Positions 1 to 7,168 of a stretch of 17,762 nt of DNA are shown here, piece after piece. The stretch is from Candidatus Omnitrophota bacterium (GTDB taxonomy: Bacteria > Omnitrophota > Gorgyraeia > Zapsychrales > JANLHA01). Made by a program: the position numbers and the translations under genes. Where the stretch lies: NCBI GenBank assembly GCA_024653845.1, contig JANLHA010000038.1, forward strand, positions 1-17,762, read 5' to 3'. Under the pieces are notes generated by a model that saw only the letters and a list, made by a program, of their open reading frames with translations, was not told the DNA's origin and ran no database searches. Positions within the stretch are counted from its first letter, which is position 1. The number at the start of each line of letters is the position of its first letter.

Positions 1-182
1 CCAAACGCGAATTCCAAATTCTCAAGCTTGTTGCGCAAGGCCTCTCTAACAAAAATATCGCTTCCAAACTTAAATTGAGTATTCGTACTGTGGAAGCTCA
101 TCGATCCAATCTTACCCACAAACTCGGCATCAAAAATACGGCTAACCTGGTCAAGTACGCCATCTCTAAACAACTCATATAA
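1..182 (+). CDS. LuxR/NarL-type response regulator, C-terminal DNA-binding domain (5' end outside window)
   Basis: The last 59 codons of a gene are visible, read in the frame that starts at base 3 and ending in TAA at 180-182. They encode a GerE/LuxR-type four-helix HTH: a first helix with REFQILKLVAQGLSNKNIA, the typical RTVEAHRSNLTHKLGI recognition-helix segment, then NLVKYAI before a short tail. In this family the domain binds promoter DNA, normally behind an N-terminal receiver domain, and the protein usually acts as the output half of a two-component system. The N-terminal part lies outside the window, so a receiver domain is expected but not seen. It is followed 123 nt later by a stand-alone receiver protein and a cyclase on the same strand, so this end of the window looks like a signalling cluster. 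The HTH call is firm; the full architecture is inferred. Confidence 0.88.
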   Translation, partial: KREFQILKLVAQGLSNKNIASKLKLSIRTVEAHRSNLTHKLGIKNTANLVKYAISKQLI

Positions 183-256
183 TTTCCCTTTCAATCTTTT
201 TTAAGTACTTTTACTTATTTTTTTAGGTAGATCATCTCATACAATTTTTTTCTATC

Positions 257-285
257 TTGAGTTAACGTAAATTAAGGCATAAAAC
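257..285 (+). promoter_or_regulatory. Candidate sigma-70 promoter of the receiver-cyclase unit
   Basis: TTGAGT at 257-262 and TAAAAC at 280-285 are separated by exactly 17 nt, 20 nt ahead of the receiver-protein start. Each hexamer matches four of six consensus positions. The surrounding 123-nt gap (183-305) is very AT-rich and contains nothing else I can support, so chance matches are possible. Confidence 0.35.
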
Positions 286-305
286 AATTTTAACGAGGAA
301 AATAA

Positions 306-692
306 ATGAGAAAAAGACTCCTTATTGTTGATGATCACGCAGATTTTCGCGCGATGCTTAGAAATTATTTAAACCAAAATGAATCCAATTTGGAAATTTT
401 TGAAGCTAGCACAGGTGAAATGGGAATCGCCAAAGCTTCTTTTGTAAAACCGGATATCATTTTAATGGATATTAGCCTTCCGCAAGCCAATGGTTTAGAA
501 GCCACCATCCAGATCAAAGAAGAGAATCCCCAATGTCACATCATCATTTTGACCATGTTTGATGTGGCTGTTTTTAAAAAAGCGGCTGAAAAGCTAAAAA
601 CCACAGAATTCATTGGGAAAAGTGAAGTCTATGATCGGCTATTACCTGCAATTAAAAAATGTTTGGAAGATACCAAGATAAAGAACCCATGA
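306..692 (+). CDS. Stand-alone response regulator receiver protein (CheY-like)
   Basis: This 128-residue protein is one receiver domain with no output domain. All phosphorylation-site residues are visible: the acidic pair D9-D10 (LLIVDDHADF), the phospho-acceptor D55 (IILMDISLPQ), T83 (ILTMF) and the conserved lysine K105 (FIGKSE). Proteins like this take a phosphoryl group from a histidine kinase and act by protein contact, for example on a partner enzyme or in a phosphorelay. The ATG at 306 has a GAGG-type ribosome site (294-297) 8 nt upstream. No histidine kinase is encoded nearby. The next gene downstream on the same strand is a diguanylate cyclase, so a role in controlling it is plausible but inferred. 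The sequence around D9-D10 and D55 is typical of the NarL-like receiver class, like the truncated gene upstream. Confidence 0.9.
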   Translation: MRKRLLIVDDHADFRAMLRNYLNQNESNLEIFEASTGEMGIAKASFVKPDIILMDISLPQANGLEATIQIKEENPQCHIIILTMFDVAVFKKAAEKLKTTEFIGKSEVYDRLLPAIKKCLEDTKIKNP

Positions 693-719
693 TCTTCCGT
701 CGATAAGGCGGTGATAGAA

Positions 720-2096
720 ATGGCTCAAAAATCTGGAATCACTCTCAAGACTCTTTCTCTAGCACTCCAACACATTGATGACAATGTCATGATTACAGAC
801 CGCGATGGAATCATTGAGTATGTCAATCCAGCTTTTGAAATGACAACAGGCTATACCTATGAAGAAGCCCTTGGGAAAACACCAAAAATCCTTCACTCTG
901 GCCACCATCATGCCGAATATTACCAAAAACTCTGGGAAACCATTCTGAGTGGAAAAACGTTTCGAGCAACCACAACAAATCGAAAAAAAAATGGCGATAT
1001 TTATTATGCCGACCAAAGCATTTCACCAGTGCATGATGATCATGGTGAAGTCTTTTGTTTTGTTTCTGTCTGGAAAGATGTCACCGATCGGATTGTGGAT
1101 GAAGAAAAGTTAAAGTATGAAAAGAGCAAACTCGAGCAAGTGTTAGGAATCGAAGCCGGCTTGCACAGTATTCTTGATCTCAATAAATTGATCGATTTTG
1201 TCGTCGATAAAACATGCAAAGTTCTTGAAGCAGAAAAATGTTCTATCATGTTTATCGATCAAGCATCAGGGGAATTATGCGTCAAGGGCCATCGGGGCAT
1301 TGAAGAACCCGTAATCGAAGGAAGCCCTCTGAGGATGGGTGATAAAATTGCCACTTTGATTGAGCGCCATCACAAAACAACCATACCTAATGGCGCTATC
1401 CAGAAACATTCCTCTAAGATCGATGGGACTCTTTATCAGAGCAAGACATTCTTAAGCGTTCCCATTGAATTGAAAGACCGATTGCTCGGGATCATTAACG
1501 TTTCTGATAAAAGAGGAAAAGATACAAACATTTTTACAGATCTGGATTTAAAAATCCTTTTTATGATTGTGCGTCAAGTGCGGATCGCCATTGAAAACGC
1601 CCAATTGTATCGAGAACTAAAATATTTAACCATCACAGACCCTCTAACAGGAATTTATAATTATCGTTATTTCACTCAAACGTTGGATTATGAAATTATG
1701 CGTTCCAAGCGTTATGGGAGGAGTCTTTCATTTCTCATGATCGATATTGATCAGTTCAAATTTCACAATGATAAATTAGGTCACCAGCAAGGAGACCAAA
1801 TCCTTAAGAATCTCGCAAAAAGCATCCAAGAAAATATTCGCAAGACCGATGTGGTCTGCCGTTACGCCGGAGATGAATTCGCCGTGATACTTCCAGAGAC
1901 CGATTTGAATCAAGCCAAAATCACCGCTGAGAAAATCCGGAAGAAGGTCTCTGAAACATTTGCCGACTCGTTGATCAGTGTCAGCATTGGTCTGGCCAGT
2001 AGCACATCGCAGACCACGCGATTTGACCTCATTGGGAAAGCAGACAGTTATTTACATAATGCTAAACAACAGGGGAGAAACCAAGTTTGTGGATGA
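720..2096 (+). CDS. PAS-GAF-GGDEF diguanylate cyclase
   Basis: The protein is a soluble sensor-enzyme of 458 residues. A PAS domain with its PAC tail spans about 10-124 (DRDGIIEYVNPAFEMTTGYT to VWKDVTDR), a GAF domain about 145-297, and a GGDEF domain about 301-455. The GGDEF domain should make cyclic di-GMP from two GTP. Its active-site loop is AGDEF at 383-387, an accepted variant, and an allosteric I-site RKTD (374-377) lies exactly five residues before it, so product inhibition is expected. No membrane segment is seen. A GTG at 711 is in frame, but AGGCGG at 706-711 is placed 8 nt before the ATG at 720, so I prefer 720. The TGA stop at 2094-2096 overlaps an ATG at 2093 (ATGA), a sign of coupling to the next gene. 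Confidence 0.9.
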   Translation: MAQKSGITLKTLSLALQHIDDNVMITDRDGIIEYVNPAFEMTTGYTYEEALGKTPKILHSGHHHAEYYQKLWETILSGKTFRATTTNRKKNGDIYYADQSISPVHDDHGEVFCFVSVWKDVTDRIVDEEKLKYEKSKLEQVLGIEAGLHSILDLNKLIDFVVDKTCKVLEAEKCSIMFIDQASGELCVKGHRGIEEPVIEGSPLRMGDKIATLIERHHKTTIPNGAIQKHSSKIDGTLYQSKTFLSVPIELKDRLLGIINVSDKRGKDTNIFTDLDLKILFMIVRQVRIAIENAQLYRELKYLTITDPLTGIYNYRYFTQTLDYEIMRSKRYGRSLSFLMIDIDQFKFHNDKLGHQQGDQILKNLAKSIQENIRKTDVVCRYAGDEFAVILPETDLNQAKITAEKIRKKVSETFADSLISVSIGLASSTSQTTRFDLIGKADSYLHNAKQQGRNQVCG

Positions 2097-3029
2097 CATC
2101 AAAACAAAACCAAACAAAAAATTGAAGAAAGCCGTGCAGGGGTCTATATTGCTGATCATCAAGGCAACTTAATCTATGTCAATTCCGCGTTTGTAGCAAT
2201 TTTGGGGTATTCTCTCAAAGAAGAACTTATTGGAAAAAACTTGGCCAAAGAACTATACGTTAACCCAAAGGAACGAGAACCCTTTCTCAACACTCTCGTC
2301 AAAATGGGATTTGTGCGGGATTATGAAGTGCGGAATAAGCGCAAAGATGGGTCTATCGCTATTTTGTCCGTCACCAGCAATTGGATCAAAGATGAAACCG
2401 AACAGGTTATTGGAGTTGAAGGAATTGTTCATGACATTACAGAAAAGAAAAAAATCGAAGAAGCTTTTAAAGATGAAGAAGACAAATTAAACCAAGTTCT
2501 AAGGTTCGAAGAAGGCCTGAGTCTTATCCATGACGTCGAGAGACTAGGACAATTTGCGGTCAGACAAATTTCAGGTATCTTAAATGCACAAAAATGTTCA
2601 CTCATGCTTTATAATCATGAAAAGGAAGATTTATTCATTTTGTCGGCACAAGGAATGGAAGAGGCCATCATTGAACATGCCAACAAAAAAATCGGCGAAC
2701 CCATTGCAGGAATGGTAGCCCAAAAACGGGAACCTTACTTGGTCTCTAATATTGAATACGACAAACAACTGCAGCTTCCTAATCGCCCTCATTATGCCAC
2801 ACGGTCATTCATGAGCGTTCCTGTTTTATTTGGCCCTAAATTGCTAGGGGTGATCAATGTTGCTGATAAATTTTTAACAACATGGGAAACGTTTACCGAA
2901 CTGGATTTGAAAATGCTTTGCACAATGGCGCGAGCGGTCGGAATTGCTTTAGAAAATGCTCGCCTCTTCCAGCGTCTCGAAGATTTGGCTGCGGGAGAAC
3001 CCTGGGCTAGCTTGCGGCACCGATATTGA
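2093..3029 (+). pseudogene. PAS-GAF sensor, decayed paralogue of the upstream cyclase (frameshifted start, GGDEF lost)
   Basis: An ATG at 2093 overlaps the cyclase stop and reads nine codons (MTSKQNQTK) into a run of six A (2116-2121), then hits TGA at 2123. In the other frame, with one A removed, it continues smoothly as KIEESRAGVYIADHQG, the start of a PAS domain, and stays open to 3029. The only usual in-frame start codon after the cyclase stop is TTG 2202, which falls inside the PAS domain. The rest is PAS plus PAC, then a GAF domain that aligns with the GAF of the upstream protein along its length (for example FMSVPVLFGPKLLGVINVADK against FLSVPIELKDRLLGIINVSDK). After the GAF the last residues, LAAGEPWASLRHRY, look like the first residues of a GGDEF domain (compare TITDPLTGIYNYRY) and then stop. 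I read this as a tandem duplicate that lost its catalytic domain. A sequencing indel or real frameshifting could rescue the start. Confidence 0.62.
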
Positions 3030-3031
3030 AT

Positions 3032-4303
3032 ATGTCCATACCAATTCTCTCCTTACTCATTCTCCTCTTCGTCATTCTTATCAGCACATCACAACGCGTC
3101 AACATTGGAATTTTATCGCTAATCCTGGCATGGACCCTCGGTTATTGGATAGCTGGAATGAAAGCCTTCGAGGTGATTGCAGGATTTCCCGGATCAATGT
3201 TTATGGTCCTGGTTGCCATTAGCTATTTTTTTGGTATTGCCAGTCACAATGGCACGCTAGATAAAATCACAAGCATCATGATACGGATCGTCAAAGGACA
3301 AAGGGCTGCCTTACCCGTCATTTTCTTTATAATCGCCATGGTTTTATCAACAGTTGGGGCTGGGAATATCGGCGCTGTAGCATTATTAGCTCCCGTTGCT
3401 ATGAGGATTGCAGACAAAACCGCATTAGGCGCCTTTTTTATGACGATCCTGTTGATTTATGGAGCGAATGCTGGAACATTTTCTCCTTTTGCTTTTACAG
3501 GGATTATCGCAAATGGGCTTGTGACAAAAATAGGTCTTCCCATGAACCCCTGGACAGAAATTTATCTTCCCAACTTCTTGGTCCAAACTTTTCTTGCCCT
3601 CATCAACTATCTCATTTTTTATTTTTTATTAAAGAAAAGAGGAGGACCTACGCAGAAATTTTCGCTAGAAAGCATCAGCCCAGGGAGTCAGCCATTCAAC
3701 ACACAACAGGTTTTGACTTTGTCAGCGATTCTTGTCTTAATCATTGGAGTTGTATTCTTTAAAATCAATGTTGGTCTTCTGGCGATGATCTTAGGAATTT
3801 TACTGACACTGATTAGGGTCGCTCATGGCTTAGAAGAATTCAAGTTGATTCCCTGGAAAGTGGTGATCATGGTCTGCGGCATGAGCACATTGATTTCCAT
3901 TATTGAGAAAGTGGGAGGCATGAACATTTTGATCACAGGGCTCGCTCAAATTTCCAATTCTCAAAATGTGACAGGAATTCTGGCATTTGTTGTGGGGATC
4001 ATTTCTTCATTCTCGAGTTCTTCAGCGGTCGTGATGCCAACATTCATTCCTCTTGTTCCAGGACTGATTGAAAAGATGGGGGGAGGAGATCCCGTCGCCC
4101 TTGTTTCATCGATCAATATCGGGGCCCATCTCGTTGATGTTAGCCCGTTGTCGACGTTAGGCGCATTGTGTCTGGCCAATGCGGCTTTTAGCGAAAATAA
4201 AATCCGGTTGTTTCGCAAACTGTTGATTTATGGGTTATCCATGTCTGTTGTAGGAGCTGCGGTAAGTTATCTTTTCTTCGGAAAATTGCTTCCCATTTTA
4301 TGA
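3032..4303 (+). CDS. MatC-like dicarboxylate carrier (ion transporter superfamily)
   Basis: This 423-residue integral membrane protein has roughly ten to twelve hydrophobic segments. The N-terminal half resembles the MatC N-terminal family of dicarboxylate (malonate-type) carriers: a first segment followed by QRVNIGILSLILAW, then AGMKAFEVIAGFPGSMF, FGIASHNGTLDKI and a glycine/alanine-rich STVGAGNIGAVALLAP stretch. The C-terminal half repeats the pattern with SSFSSSSAVVMPTFIPLVPG and INIGAHLVDVSPLSTLGALC, which are likely substrate-binding re-entrant regions. It should carry a C4-type or malonate-like dicarboxylate across the inner membrane; the exact substrate cannot be read. I chose ATG 3032 because the TTG at 3026 overlaps the previous stop more deeply and gains only two residues. 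No convincing ribosome site precedes it, so translation may be coupled to the broken sensor gene that ends at 3029. Confidence 0.8.
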   Translation: MSIPILSLLILLFVILISTSQRVNIGILSLILAWTLGYWIAGMKAFEVIAGFPGSMFMVLVAISYFFGIASHNGTLDKITSIMIRIVKGQRAALPVIFFIIAMVLSTVGAGNIGAVALLAPVAMRIADKTALGAFFMTILLIYGANAGTFSPFAFTGIIANGLVTKIGLPMNPWTEIYLPNFLVQTFLALINYLIFYFLLKKRGGPTQKFSLESISPGSQPFNTQQVLTLSAILVLIIGVVFFKINVGLLAMILGILLTLIRVAHGLEEFKLIPWKVVIMVCGMSTLISIIEKVGGMNILITGLAQISNSQNVTGILAFVVGIISSFSSSSAVVMPTFIPLVPGLIEKMGGGDPVALVSSINIGAHLVDVSPLSTLGALCLANAAFSENKIRLFRKLLIYGLSMSVVGAAVSYLFFGKLLPIL

Positions 4304-4765
4304 GAATGTCTTGAGGTATGAAAGAATTTCGGCATTATGCCCTTGCGGCTTGACCTTCTCAAAAATCTTCACGATTTTGCCTTGGCTGTCGATGATAAAT
4401 GTTGTTCGAGCAACCCCCATGTACTTGCGGCCGTACATATTCTTCTCAACCCACACGCTATAAGATTGCGAAATCTTTTTATCTTCATCGCTCAAAAGAA
4501 TGAAGGGGAGATCAAATTTCTTAATAAACTTCTCATGTGAATTCACGGAGTCAGGACTCACTCCCACCACAACAGTATTTTCAGATTCAATTGACTGGAT
4601 CGAATCACGAAACCCGCAAGCCTGCACTGTACAGCCTGGAGTGTCGTCCTTTGGATAAAAATAAAGAACCACATTTTTCCCTTTAAAATCTTTGAGTGAA
4701 ACTTTCTTGCCGTTGCTGGCAGGAGCAGAAAAATCTGGGGCTTTTTGACCAACTTCGATTTTCAT
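4298..4765 (-). CDS. bcp: Thioredoxin-dependent peroxiredoxin, BCP type
   Basis: The 155-residue protein has the AhpC/TSA fold of the bacterioferritin comigratory protein group. It reduces hydrogen peroxide and organic peroxides in the cytoplasm using thioredoxin. The peroxidatic cysteine is C45 in DTPGCTVQACGFRD and the resolving cysteine is C50, five residues on, as in the atypical two-cysteine BCP enzymes. Other family marks are the start VGQKAPDFSAPASNGKKVSL, the strand VVLYFYPKDD, and RTTFIIDSQGKI near the end. A GGAG site lies 6 nt before the ATG. It is the last gene of a leftward unit behind a VOC protein (18-nt gap). Its TAA is tail-to-tail with the carrier gene and overlaps it by 6 nt, so no terminator fits between them. 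Confidence 0.95.
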   Translation of the reverse strand: MKIEVGQKAPDFSAPASNGKKVSLKDFKGKNVVLYFYPKDDTPGCTVQACGFRDSIQSIESENTVVVGVSPDSVNSHEKFIKKFDLPFILLSDEDKKISQSYSVWVEKNMYGRKYMGVARTTFIIDSQGKIVKIFEKVKPQGHNAEILSYLKTFS

Positions 4766-4783
4766 GTTTGTCTCCGTTAATTC

Positions 4784-5248
4784 TTAATACGCTTTCCATG
4801 ATTTGGTCTTGGGATCGTAAATTTCCTTTTTGATTCTGTCCATCGATAATCCATCTTCTCGTGGCCAGGCCGTGACTTCCGCCTTATTACCGTCGAGATC
4901 ATAAAAATAGAGCGACCAAGATTTCTCACGTTTCTTAGCAAATTCGATTCTTGCGCCATTTTGCTCGAGGCGCTTGATCATCGGCTCGAATTCATCCGCA
5001 TGAACGCGGAAGGAAAAATGATTAGCTCCGACACCATCATTTTTGAAAGGGTGGACATCGTCGAAATTGTTCGCTTGAATAATTCCGATGAGAGATAACG
5101 GACCAGCGTCGAGAAAACATTCGATGCCGGGCTTGGAAGGTTCGCGGTCGGTGATTTTGAGTCCGATAACTTTGGTATAGAACTCAACGGCCTTATCGAT
5201 ATCACGAACGTTGATTGCGACGTGGTCGATGCCTAAAATTTTAACCAT
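4784..5248 (-). CDS. VOC family protein (glyoxalase/bleomycin-resistance/dioxygenase fold)
   Basis: The 154-residue product has two paired beta-alpha-beta-beta-beta modules of the vicinal oxygen chelate superfamily. The first opens with ILGIDHVAINVRDIDKAVEFY, and the second with GANHFSFRVHADEFEPMIKRL and ends near YDLDGNKAEVTAW. The histidines in IDHVAI and ANHFSF and the glutamate in KAEVT occupy positions that usually bind a divalent metal in this fold. Family members include glyoxalase I, dioxygenases and thiol-transfer resistance proteins, and the sequence does not decide between them. An upstream in-frame TTG at 5260 would add four residues, but a GGAG element lies 6 nt before the ATG at 5248, which settles the start. 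It sits between a PHP phosphatase and a peroxiredoxin, with gaps of 43 and 18 nt, so a shared leftward transcript is likely. Confidence 0.85.
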   Translation of the reverse strand: MVKILGIDHVAINVRDIDKAVEFYTKVIGLKITDREPSKPGIECFLDAGPLSLIGIIQANNFDDVHPFKNDGVGANHFSFRVHADEFEPMIKRLEQNGARIEFAKKREKSWSLYFYDLDGNKAEVTAWPREDGLSMDRIKKEIYDPKTKSWKAY

Positions 5249-5271
5249 GCTAAGCTCCAATGATTATTAAT

Positions 5272-5285
5272 GGGTTGCTCCCACC
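5272..5285 (+). repeat. Fragment of the structured repeat (terminal stem arm only)
   Basis: GGGTTGCTCCCACC in the 43-nt gap between the PHP gene and the VOC gene matches the right outer arm of the full repeat at 10274-10387 (GGGGTTGCTCCCAATCC). No partner arm lies nearby, so this is at most a remnant. The match is short and could be chance, although the same string appears in a repeat family found elsewhere in this window. Confidence 0.35.
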
Positions 5286-5291
5286 AATCTT

Positions 5292-6095
5292 CTAAATCTT
5301 CACTTTCCTTACGATCTTTCTCTTCTCAAAAATCACGTATTCGCTATAATCCGCCGCCTTGGCCCACGCCAATGCCTTATCGTAATCACATCCAACATGC
5401 TGCGGCTCATGCGCATCCGAACCAAAGGTAAGAGGGACACCCGCTTGCTGATAAATTTTAAGGGCATCAAGAGAAGGATAGATTTCTCCAACAGGTTTGC
5501 GCAATCCCGATGTGTTGATTTCAATCGCGACTCCAACATCTTTAAAAACTTGAGCCGTCCGACGCACTTCATCACTCATATCTTCCGTTGGGCGTGCCCC
5601 AAATTTTTTGACCAAATCCACATGTCCCATGATATCAAATAATCCCGGCTGGGCACTCTGGCGCAAAAGGGCATAGTAATCTCGGTAAACCTGATTCACA
5701 TTCGCGGCATCCCAGCTTTTTCGCTCCTCAGGACTGTCAAATCCCCAATCGCCAATGAAATGAACAGAACCGATCACATAATCGTATGGATAATCATCTA
5801 AAATTGCTTTGGTTTGTTTTTCATATCCAGGAATAAAATCAGCTTCGATCGACATTTTGATCCGCAACTTTCCCTTGAACTTTTCCTGAACCTCTTCAAT
5901 CATTTTGTAATAGATGGGAAGCTCTTCACGCTTCATCGTAATTCCCGGCAGGGGACCACGCACAAATGGTGCATGATCTGAGAAGCCAATTTCTTGCAAA
6001 CCCACCTTAAGCGCATGTTCCGCATAAAGTTTGGGCTCGCCAATAGCATGGCCACACAAAGGAGTATGCATGTGATAATCAGAAATAATTGTCAT
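5292..6095 (-). CDS. PHP-family histidinol-phosphatase-like phosphoesterase (HisJ type)
   Basis: The 267-residue protein is a single PHP (polymerase and histidinol phosphatase) domain. Metal-binding motifs appear in the expected order: DYHMHTPLCGHA at residues 6-17, FSDHAPF, SIEADFIPGYE, IGSVHFIGDWGFD, FDIMGHVDLVKKFG, IEINTSGLRKPVG, and GSDAHEPQHVG near the C-terminus. This pattern, including the paired early histidines and the late SDAH, fits the HisJ group that dephosphorylates L-histidinol phosphate in histidine synthesis. No other histidine gene is present here, and related PHP proteins hydrolyse other phosphoesters, so the substrate is a family inference. It appears to be the first gene of the leftward unit with the VOC and peroxiredoxin genes. 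No clear ribosome site precedes the ATG at 6095. The gap upstream of it holds a full copy of the structured repeat. Confidence 0.85.
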   Translation of the reverse strand: MTIISDYHMHTPLCGHAIGEPKLYAEHALKVGLQEIGFSDHAPFVRGPLPGITMKREELPIYYKMIEEVQEKFKGKLRIKMSIEADFIPGYEKQTKAILDDYPYDYVIGSVHFIGDWGFDSPEERKSWDAANVNQVYRDYYALLRQSAQPGLFDIMGHVDLVKKFGARPTEDMSDEVRRTAQVFKDVGVAIEINTSGLRKPVGEIYPSLDALKIYQQAGVPLTFGSDAHEPQHVGCDYDKALAWAKAADYSEYVIFEKRKIVRKVKI

Positions 6096-6114
6096 ATTAT
6101 GATATTACAATTGG

Positions 6115-6216
6115 TCGGTGAGTAACACCCTGAATGAACTCTGAGGCCCGTCTCCAATCTGCAGTTAAATTCCAGAGTAGACGGGTCGATTGTGAACGAA
6201 GGGTGTTACTCACCGA
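6115..6216 (+). repeat. Structured palindromic repeat, copy 1
   Basis: The outer arms are a perfect 17-bp inverted repeat: TCGGTGAGTAACACCCT at 6115-6131 pairs with AGGGTGTTACTCACCGA at 6200-6216. An inner stem pairs CCCGTCT (6147-6153) with AGACGGG (6179-6185) and can extend two pairs outward (one G-U), closing a 25-nt loop. Between the stems are GAATGAACTC on the left and TGTGAACGA on the right, which recur in copy 2. It lies in the 235-nt gap between the divergent PHP gene and the membrane-protein gene. There is no T-tract after the stem, so it does not look like an intrinsic terminator. Confidence 0.8.
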
Positions 6217-6288
6217 AACAAATGATTTAAGGCTGCATTATAACACACCGGCCGTGCTGATAAAATTTTTCTCCAAAATATCTTCCTA

Positions 6289-6297
6289 TGCTAAAAT
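6289..6297 (+). promoter_or_regulatory. Candidate extended -10 promoter for the tetrapyrrole unit
   Basis: TGCTAAAAT is an extended -10 element (TG, one base, TAAAAT), placed so that transcription would start about 27 nt before the ATG at 6331. I see no good -35 hexamer, which extended -10 promoters can tolerate. If this is the promoter, repeat copy 1 lies upstream of the transcript rather than in its leader. Confidence 0.33.
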
Positions 6298-6330
6298 GGG
6301 GGCTTCTTGAAACAATGAAAATGGAAAATC

Positions 6331-7164
6331 ATGGATATTGAGATGAAATTCTTCAATCTTAAGGAAGCACCTCAGAATCATGGAGGCATTCTTTTTTACT
6401 ATTCTCCTGGAAAAATGATTCTCGGCTGCGTCACGCTTGTCTTATTCACTCTCATGATTTTTTATATCATCTTCCCCCAAAATGCTGGAATTGCCTATTG
6501 GGTAGGAGGGGTCTTAGTTTTTATTCTCCTTTGTATGTCCGGGGAGCTAAAAGCACGGTTCCGCCCAACAAATTGGCTCATCAAATTTGATGAACAACAA
6601 CTGATGATCAAATTCCGTAGTTACCTGAATTATCACTTTGATCCTCTGGAGATTCAAATCTTTTCGATACCTTTAAAGAACATTGAATTTTGTCGCTCCT
6701 TGATCGAAAAGATAGAAACTCCTTCCTATCAGCAGAGAAAAAGATTAAAAGTTAATCATTATATTCAATTTCAAATCAAGCCGATGGTGGATCTATCAGA
6801 ATTGAAGAAATATTTACAAAATGAAAAAATGAAAAAAGCTCCTTCCGGTCGATGGAATCGAACTAAACATCTACATTTCCCTGTCTGCGTTGACGATCAA
6901 TCCATCATCGTGGACTGGCAAGGAGTATCTCCGTTAATCAAAGAATCGCTCAAAATCTTTGCCCAGAATATAAAAATCAAAGATCAAATGATCAAAGATT
7001 TGTCATATCATTCTTTGAATGATCTTACTAAAGAAGAGATTAATAAGCGCGTTCAAAAATTGGTTAGGCAAGGCGATCAGATGGGGGCGATTCGTTTGGC
7101 CAGAAGAGCATTGAGATTAAACATCCACGAAGCCAAAGAACACATCGAGAAGTTGAATAAATGA
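6331..7164 (+). CDS. Membrane protein with two TM helices and an L7/L12 C-terminal-like tail; role unknown
   Basis: I do not recognise this 277-residue protein as a named family. Two hydrophobic helices are visible at about 28-49 and 53-70, separated by a short loop, with most of the chain following as a soluble part. The stretch from about 80 to 135 (NWLIKFDEQQLMIKFRSYLN, then IFSIPLKNIEFCR) is beta-rich and reminiscent of bacterial PH-like modules. The last 40 residues (VQKLVRQGDQMGAIRLARRA, then LNIHEAKEHIEKL) follow the pattern of the ribosomal L7/L12 C-terminal fold that also occurs as a tail in unrelated membrane proteins. The ATG at 6331 has only a weak GGA upstream; ATG 6343 is an alternative start. 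It ends 4 nt before the HemC-CobA-HemD start, so the two are almost certainly co-transcribed, but nothing in the sequence shows a tetrapyrrole function. Confidence 0.75.
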   Translation: MDIEMKFFNLKEAPQNHGGILFYYSPGKMILGCVTLVLFTLMIFYIIFPQNAGIAYWVGGVLVFILLCMSGELKARFRPTNWLIKFDEQQLMIKFRSYLNYHFDPLEIQIFSIPLKNIEFCRSLIEKIETPSYQQRKRLKVNHYIQFQIKPMVDLSELKKYLQNEKMKKAPSGRWNRTKHLHFPVCVDDQSIIVDWQGVSPLIKESLKIFAQNIKIKDQMIKDLSYHSLNDLTKEEINKRVQKLVRQGDQMGAIRLARRALRLNIHEAKEHIEKLNK

Positions 7165-7168
7165 TCAC

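Noticed and set aside
2094..3029. TGA at 2094-2096 as a recoded sense codon joining the cyclase and the PAS-GAF frame into one long protein
   Set aside because: The two frames are the same and open on both sides, but TGA clearly ends several other genes here (for example the receiver protein and the carrier), and the overlapping ATG at 2093 plus the one-base offset at the A-run explain the arrangement better.
4777..5205. Several 60-90 residue open frames on both strands inside the VOC, PHP, hemB and rpoN genes
   Set aside because: They lie in other frames of well-supported genes, have no ribosome sites and no family likeness.
6115..6216. Repeat copies read as integron attC sites
   Set aside because: The folded plan is similar in style, but the conserved GTTRRRY core ends are not present and the surrounding genes are ordinary operons, not cassettes.
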